Source of the DNA: JAABUE01 sp037440925
Lineage (GTDB): Bacteria > Chloroflexota > Anaerolineae > Anaerolineales > Villigracilaceae
Assembly: GCA_037440925.1 (NCBI GenBank)
Contig: JBBITF010000004.1
Span: 27,227-91,226, forward strand
Length of the DNA stretch: 64,000 nucleotides
Direction of reading: 5' to 3'
Part shown: piece after piece, positions 59,331 to 64,000 of the stretch
How the letters are laid out: each line of letters begins with the position of its first letter
Position numbering within the stretch: position 1 is the first letter of the stretch
Made by a program: the position numbers and the translations under genes
The notes under the pieces: model-generated
Told to the model about the DNA's origin: nothing
Database searches by the model: none
The model's input: the letters and a program-made list of their open reading frames with translations, nothing else

Positions 59331-60194
59331 TTATTTCAAAAGCGCCGGTATTTCTTCTGGATGTTTGGCTACTCGCACGCCGGCCGCTTCGAGGGCTTTG
59401 ATTTTGTCTGCGGCTGTGCCTGCACCACCTTCGATGATGGCTCCGGCGTGTCCCATGCGCTTGCCAGGAGGAGCGGTCTGACCGGCAATAAAACTGGCAA
59501 CAGGTTTGGTCATTTTGGAGGCGATGTACTCGGCTGCTTTTTCCTCGTCTGTGCCGCCGATTTCGCCGATCAGGACGACTTTTTCAGTCTGTGGGTCATG
59601 CTCGAACATTTCTAGCACATCAATGAAGTTAGTGCCGTTGATTGGGTCGCCGCCGATGCCCACGCAAGTGGTGGCGCCCATGCCTACGTTCTTCATGGCA
59701 TACAATACTTCATAGGTCAACGTGCCAGAGCGTGAGACGACGCCTACGTTTCCCGGAATCGCGATATTGCCGGGGATGATGCCGACCTTGGCTTCGCCGG
59801 GGGTGAGCAGGCCGGGGCAGTTGGGCCCCACCAGGCGCACGTTTTTTTGATCCAAGTAATTGCGCACGCGCATCATGTCTTGCACGGGGATGCCTTCGGT
59901 AATGCAAACGATGAGCGGCAGGCCGGCGTCGGCGGCCTCGAACATGGCATCGGCGGCAAAGCGCGCCGGGACAAAAATGACCGAGGCGTTGGCTCCCGTT
60001 GCTTCGACGGCTAATTTGACCGAATCGAACACTGGCACCTTGCCGTTCAGCACCCATTCGCCGCCTTTACCGGGCGTTACGCCGGCCACAACGTTAGTGC
60101 CGTAGGCCACCATTTGCGTAGTATGAAAGAGACCTTCGTTGCCGGTGATGCCCTGCACCAGCAAGCGCGTGTTTTTGTTGATCAGGATACTCAT
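59331..60194 (-). CDS. sucD: Succinyl-CoA synthetase alpha subunit
   Basis: The 287-residue protein binds CoA and carries the phospho-His in GHAGAIIEGGAGTA (about residue 246). Other blocks: LLVQGITGNEGLFHT, GVTPGKGG and GPNCPGLLTPGEAKVGI. It forms a dimer with SucC, encoded 4 bp upstream; together they catalyse the substrate-level phosphorylation step of the TCA cycle. Confidence 0.96.
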   Translation of the reverse strand: MSILINKNTRLLVQGITGNEGLFHTTQMVAYGTNVVAGVTPGKGGEWVLNGKVPVFDSVKLAVEATGANASVIFVPARFAADAMFEAADAGLPLIVCITEGIPVQDMMRVRNYLDQKNVRLVGPNCPGLLTPGEAKVGIIPGNIAIPGNVGVVSRSGTLTYEVLYAMKNVGMGATTCVGIGGDPINGTNFIDVLEMFEHDPQTEKVVLIGEIGGTDEEKAAEYIASKMTKPVASFIAGQTAPPGKRMGHAGAIIEGGAGTAADKIKALEAAGVRVAKHPEEIPALLK

Positions 60195-60198
60195 CTTT

Positions 60199-61335
60199 TC
60201 ATGCTCCCTGGGCTGCGGTCACAGCCTTTTGTGCGGCTTCGGCTAAAGTTTCGGCAGTAATCATGTGGGCGTTTGCCAGTAAGGCGCGGCCTTCCTCAGC
60301 ATTGGTCCCAACCAGGCGTATCACCATAGGCACTTTGGGTTTGACCTCTTCCATCGCTGCCAGGATGCCTTTTGCAACTTCGTCACAGCGAGTGATACCG
60401 CCGAAGATGTTGTATAGCACGGCTTTGACGTTCTTGTCATCGAGGATGATGCGCAGAGCGGCGGCGACTTTGTCTGCCCCGGCGCCACCGCCGATGTCGA
60501 GGAAGTTTGCCGGGGAACCGCCAAATAATTTGATGACATCCATGCTGGTCATCGCCAAGCCGGCGCCGTTGACCATGCAACCGATGTTGCCATCCAGTTT
60601 GATAAAAGACAGGCCGTACTTTCGGGCTTCAGTTTCGGATGGGGCTTCTTCATCAATATCGCGCATTTCGGCCAGATTGGGGTGGCGGAAGAGGGCATTG
60701 TCGTCTATCAGCATCTTGCCGTCCAGAGCCAAGAGGCGCTTATCTTTGGTGATGACGAGGGGATTGATCTCAGCCAGGGTGGCATCGTTGGCAGAGTAGG
60801 CTTGCCATAAGCCGCTGGCAATGAGGCCAAAGTTGCGCCAGTAATCGCGCGGCAGGTCTATGGAGGCGGCAATGTCGCGTGCCTGATAGTCGCGCAGACC
60901 TAGCAGCGGATCAATGTGGACCTTGATGATTTTTTCTGGCATCGTGGCGGCTACTTCTTCGATGTCTACGCCGCCGGCAGACGAAGCCATCATCACCGGT
61001 TTTCGAGCGGCGCGGTCGTTGGTGATGCCAAGATAAATCTCTTGTTCGATAGCGGCGGCCTCATCTACTAATACTTTACGCACCGGTAGACCTTTGATTT
61101 CCATGCCCAGAATCTGGGTAGCAAATTGTTCAGCCTCGGCTGGGTCTTTGGCCACTTTGATACCGCCGGCCTTTCCACGCCCACCGACAAGTACCTGCGA
61201 TTTAATCACCACGCGGCCACCTAATTCTTCAGCGATCTGCCTGGCTTCGCTGGCGGTAGCCGCGACGCGCCCTTTTGGAATGGGGACGCCGTATTTGGAG
61301 AATAGTTGTTTGGATTGATATTCGTGGAGTTTCAT
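60199..61335 (-). CDS. sucC: Succinyl-CoA synthetase beta subunit
   Basis: The 378-residue ATP-grasp protein begins MKLHEYQSKQLFSKYGVPIPKG and has VVIKSQVLVGGRGKAGG, EINPLVIT, and FLDIGGGAGADKVAAALRIILDDKNVKAVLYNIFGGITRCDEVAKGI. Typical length. It is the first gene of a sucCD unit; GGGAG lies before the ATG. Confidence 0.96.
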   Translation of the reverse strand: MKLHEYQSKQLFSKYGVPIPKGRVAATASEARQIAEELGGRVVIKSQVLVGGRGKAGGIKVAKDPAEAEQFATQILGMEIKGLPVRKVLVDEAAAIEQEIYLGITNDRAARKPVMMASSAGGVDIEEVAATMPEKIIKVHIDPLLGLRDYQARDIAASIDLPRDYWRNFGLIASGLWQAYSANDATLAEINPLVITKDKRLLALDGKMLIDDNALFRHPNLAEMRDIDEEAPSETEARKYGLSFIKLDGNIGCMVNGAGLAMTSMDVIKLFGGSPANFLDIGGGAGADKVAAALRIILDDKNVKAVLYNIFGGITRCDEVAKGILAAMEEVKPKVPMVIRLVGTNAEEGRALLANAHMITAETLAEAAQKAVTAAQGA

Positions 61336-61458
61336 GCAATCTCCCTGGAGGAGGAATGGGGAAGAAAAAGCACACGGATTATACCACCGTCAAAAAATGA
61401 TATTGCGATCTTTCAAACAGGAGATACTCCGATTGGTGGGTAGCAGATCAAATGCTTG

Positions 61459-61464
61459 TATAAT
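61459..61464 (+). promoter_or_regulatory. -10 box TATAAT for a leaderless membrane-protein gene
   Basis: TATAAT ends 6 nt before the ATG at 61471. Confidence 0.6.
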
Positions 61465-61470
61465 AGGCCC

Positions 61471-61980
61471 ATGCTCGAAAATACAGGGCGTGAATTTCGG
61501 CCGGTTTTGTTGTCCCGTCGTGGCGAGTGGACCGCCTGGGGACTGTTTTTGGCCGTTAGCATTACCATGCTTTTCTTGCAGCGTATCTCTTACGCGCATG
61601 CCTGGGCATGGCTGTTTTGGGGGTTCCTGCTGTTTTCGGCGCTGAGCATTTCGCTGGGCAATTGGATGGACCGTAAGACCTTCATCCGTTTGGATGCGGA
61701 TGGAATTCGCTTCGAGAATGGGCTACGCCGGGTGCGGTTGCGCTGGCCTGACATTCAGCAAGTGGCGGTCTTACCGGCGCGCTGGGGGCGCTGGATACAG
61801 GTAGTTGGTTGGAATGCCCATTTTGCCTTCAGGACATTGGGCGAAATCGAATTCCAGGGTGAAGTGCGCGGGCGCACTGGCTTTGCCGATGGGCAGGCTA
61901 TCTTGGCGACCATTCTGCGCGAGGCCGGGTTGCAATTGAGAGAAAAATCAAACAGCGCATATTACTATGAACGCGGTTGA
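61471..61980 (+). CDS. Small membrane protein with a PH-like domain
   Basis: The 169-residue protein has two membrane helices (about 22-38 and 44-62) and a soluble part (FIRLDADGIRFENGLRRVRLRWPDIQQVAVLPARWGRWIQVVGWN) that resembles a bacterial PH domain. Function unknown. The ATG at 61471 is chosen for the leaderless promoter over a TTG at 61456. Confidence 0.7.
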   Translation: MLENTGREFRPVLLSRRGEWTAWGLFLAVSITMLFLQRISYAHAWAWLFWGFLLFSALSISLGNWMDRKTFIRLDADGIRFENGLRRVRLRWPDIQQVAVLPARWGRWIQVVGWNAHFAFRTLGEIEFQGEVRGRTGFADGQAILATILREAGLQLREKSNSAYYYERG

Positions 61981-62042
61981 AAAACGCCTCGCGCCTCAAT
62001 TTATTGAGATGCTATTGATGCGTACTTTTTTGAGAGGTTCCT

Positions 62043-63257
62043 ATGGACATTGATGAACAGGTTGAACTTTTGATGCAAGGCACTGAATACGGCGATCAGG
62101 AACTCAAGCGGGCCATGACGGTCGAACTACGCGAGCGGCTGATCCAATCTCAAAAGGAGGGGCGTCCCTTGCGCGTGTACTGTGGTTATGACCCGACCTC
62201 GACCGATTTGCACCTGGGACATACGATCACGATGCGCAAACTGCGCCAGTTCCAAGATTTGGGACATGAAGTGACCTTCTTGATAGGCAGTTACACCGCT
62301 TTGGTGGGCGATCCGTCAGACAAGAACAAAGCGCGCCCGATCTTGACCGAAGAGCAGGTGGCTGAAAACGCGCGCACCTACGCCGAACAGGCTTTTCGCG
62401 TATTGGATCGTGAAAGAACGATTGTACGTTACAATGGCGAATGGCTCTCGAAATTGACGCTGGTGGACTTGATTCGCCTGGGGCAGAACTTTACGGTGCA
62501 ACAATTCCTGGCGCGTGAGAATTTTGCCAAGCGGCTGGAGGCGGGCGAGCCAATCTTTTTGCATGAAACCTTCTATGCTCTGATGCAGGGCTACGATGCA
62601 GTCGCCATGCAAACCGATGTGCAGGTGGGCGGTACCGACCAGTTGTTCAACATTATTGTTGCCGGCCGCAAGTTGCAGGAGGCCTTGGGGCAAAAGCCGC
62701 TGGTGGGCGTCATCACCGGCATCTTGCCTGGCACCGATGGCGTGCAGCGTATGTCCAAGTCCACCGGCAACGTCATCCCTATTCATACTGACGCGGAGGA
62801 TATGTACGGCAAAGTGATGAGCCTGCCTGATTTTGCCATGTCTCAGTATTTCCGTTTGGTCACGCGCTGGTCGCCTCGTGAAATCGAAGCCATCGAAAGG
62901 GACATGGCGCAGGGGAAATTGCACCCGCGCGACGCCAAGATGAAACTGGCGCGTGAGATCGTCAGTATCTTCTATAGCGAAGAGGCGGCCCAGGCGGCCG
63001 AGGCGGCTTTTGTGCGCTTGTTCCAGCAGCGGGAAATGCCGCAGCAGATGCCGGAGTATCGTGCGCCGGCCGGGGCGACGGTGATGGATATTTTGACGGC
63101 AGCCGGCCTGGTGTCTAGCAAGAGCGAGGCGCGCCGTCTGCTCGAACAGAAAGGCATCCGCCTGGACGGTGAGACGTTGGAACGCGGTGATGTTCCTTTG
63201 CCACATGCGGGCATTTTGCAAGTGGGAAAGCGCCGTTTTTTGCGAGTCATCAAGTAG
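62043..63257 (+). CDS. tyrS: Tyrosyl-tRNA synthetase
   Basis: The 404-residue class I synthetase has the HIGH-type motif HLGH (57-60; context YDPTSTDLHLGHTI), KMSKS as RMSKSTGN (about 235-242) and a C-terminal S4 RNA-binding domain (SKSEARRLLEQKGIRLDGETLE). The long loop and motif form fit the TyrZ-like subgroup. No T-box leader is evident upstream. A terminator follows. Confidence 0.96.
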   Translation: MDIDEQVELLMQGTEYGDQELKRAMTVELRERLIQSQKEGRPLRVYCGYDPTSTDLHLGHTITMRKLRQFQDLGHEVTFLIGSYTALVGDPSDKNKARPILTEEQVAENARTYAEQAFRVLDRERTIVRYNGEWLSKLTLVDLIRLGQNFTVQQFLARENFAKRLEAGEPIFLHETFYALMQGYDAVAMQTDVQVGGTDQLFNIIVAGRKLQEALGQKPLVGVITGILPGTDGVQRMSKSTGNVIPIHTDAEDMYGKVMSLPDFAMSQYFRLVTRWSPREIEAIERDMAQGKLHPRDAKMKLAREIVSIFYSEEAAQAAEAAFVRLFQQREMPQQMPEYRAPAGATVMDILTAAGLVSSKSEARRLLEQKGIRLDGETLERGDVPLPHAGILQVGKRRFLRVIK

Positions 63258-63260
63258 GCA

Positions 63261-63292
63261 AAAAAATCAGGCCATTCAAGGCCTGATTTTTT
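63261..63292 (+). terminator. Rho-independent terminator after tyrS (bidirectional)
   Basis: A perfect 13-bp stem (AAAAAATCAGGCC with its complement) with a 6-nt loop ends in T residues, 3 bp after the tyrS stop. The stop codon of the convergent HD-GYP gene lies in the loop. Confidence 0.85.
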
Positions 63293-64000
63293 GTTCCTTC
63301 TTCTCGTCCAGTAATTGTAGGAAGATTTCGACAATTTTAGGGTCTAGTTCACTGCCGGCTTTGCTGCGGAGGTAAGTAATGACCTTGTTATTGTCCCAGG
63401 CCAGGCGATAGGGGCGGTCGAAAAGGAGCGCATCCCAAATATCTACTATTGCAAAGATGCGTGCCGCCAGGGGAATTTCCTCTTCTTTCAGGCCGCGCGG
63501 GTAGCCGCTGCCATCCCAGCGTTCGTGATGACAATAGGGGATGTCTAGGGCAGGGCGCAGATAAGGGATGGGAAACAGTAAGTCATAGGCATATTGTGGA
63601 TGCTGGCGCATGATGTCCCATTCTTCAGGCGTCAGCGGGCCAGGCTTGTTGAGGATATGGTCAGGGATGCCCATTTTGCCAATGTCATGCAGCAGGGAGC
63701 CGCGCCGGATGTGTGCCAGTTGCTCGCCTTCGAGGCCCATACGGCGGGCCAGTTCCAGAGTCATTGCAGTTACCCGCCGTGTGTGTCCTTCCGTTTCTTT
63801 ATCTCGCAGCTCCAGCGCCTTGCCCCAGCCCTCTAGGGTGGTGTCGTAAGCCAGAATCAATTCTTGGTTGCTGCGTTGCAAGTCTCTGAACAATTGGGCG
63901 TTGTCTATGGCAATGACTGCCTGCCCGGCCAGGGTGTGTAGATAAGTGAGCCACTCTGTATCGGGAAATAAGGGGTGACGAGTGTAGAGCTCGAGTACGC
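63276..64000 (-). CDS. GAF-HD-GYP cyclic-di-GMP phosphodiesterase-like protein (5' end outside window)
   Basis: The minus-strand frame runs from the window edge to a TGA at 63276-63278. The first 38 or so residues (VLELYTRHPLFPD...AVIAIDNAQLFRDLQRSN) are the end of a GAF domain; then an HD-GYP domain follows with LLHDIGKMGIP, HHERWDGSGYPRGL and FAIVDIWDALLFDRPYR. Such proteins degrade cyclic di-GMP or act as sensors. The N-terminus, with the rest of the GAF domain, lies beyond 64000. The annotated shorter start (63893) is only internal. Confidence 0.88.
   Translation of the reverse strand, partial: VLELYTRHPLFPDTEWLTYLHTLAGQAVIAIDNAQLFRDLQRSNQELILAYDTTLEGWGKALELRDKETEGHTRRVTAMTLELARRMGLEGEQLAHIRRGSLLHDIGKMGIPDHILNKPGPLTPEEWDIMRQHPQYAYDLLFPIPYLRPALDIPYCHHERWDGSGYPRGLKEEEIPLAARIFAIVDIWDALLFDRPYRLAWDNNKVITYLRSKAGSELDPKIVEIFLQLLDEKKEQKIRP

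Noticed and set aside
62000..62042. Possible T-box leader of tyrS
   Set aside because: The region between the preceding gene and tyrS is only 62 bp, too short for a T-box with specifier stem and antiterminator.

Overview
The window looks like a chromosomal segment of a Chloroflexota bacterium, most likely Anaerolineae-like. The reasons are indirect: a monoderm-type gene set (undecaprenol/diacylglycerol kinase, membrane diadenylate cyclase with a YbbR partner, a PgpH-type HD phosphodiesterase), Thr-Pro-rich secreted proteins, a fused cytochrome b with a multihaem c subunit, type 2 isopentenyl-diphosphate isomerase, and a fused homocysteine methyltransferase/MTHFR. Coding density is high and nearly all genes are housekeeping. 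No phage, plasmid, CRISPR or transposase gene is visible. The taxonomic call is an inference from gene content.

Layout. 0-6 kb (+): ECF vitamin-transporter subunits, then a packed yqeY-pgpH-ybeY-dgkA operon and an endonuclease IV-like gene. 6-11 kb: lipoprotein sugar dehydrogenase, DUF1232, OsmC, NYN RNase, and a 670-bp intergenic region holding a MITE-like element. 11-25 kb: gyrB, a very large membrane histidine kinase with a FIST gene, a cysteine desulfurase-like enzyme, oligoendopeptidase F, and an ATGA-coupled acetyltransferase-like/TraB/acetyltransferase-like trio. 25-37 kb: YbjN-like protein, ssb, a YcaQ/AlkZ-like protein, coaE-GNAT fusion, cdaA-cdaR, der, HAD phosphatase, DUF389-SH3 membrane protein, macro domain, TrmH-type methyltransferase, DUF711. 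37-42 kb: Rieske/cytochrome b/tri-haem cytochrome c operon (-), a DUF2202 protein and tRNA-Glu. 42-51 kb (mostly -): YgiT-like zinc finger protein, signal peptidase, methionine/folate enzyme, two M42 peptidases, a DnaA-box-rich intergenic region, Nudix, ECF sigma/anti-sigma. 51-64 kb: cupin, PPC protein, a broken DUF3782 gene, S1 protein, M19 dipeptidase, lipoprotein, L,D-transpeptidase, fni, acpP, sucCD, tyrS and a GAF-HD-GYP gene running off the end.

Themes. Both the synthesis (cdaA/cdaR) and the likely hydrolysis (pgpH) of cyclic di-AMP are present. At least nine genes have a -10 box 6-9 nt before the start codon and no Shine-Dalgarno, which predicts leaderless transcripts; others have strong GGAGG sites. 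The most notable non-coding structures are a possible replication origin at about 48.7-49.0 kb, a 153-bp element with terminal inverted repeats and an 8-bp target duplication at 9.7 kb, and a covarying hairpin-pair repeat family seen there and again at 52.8 kb.
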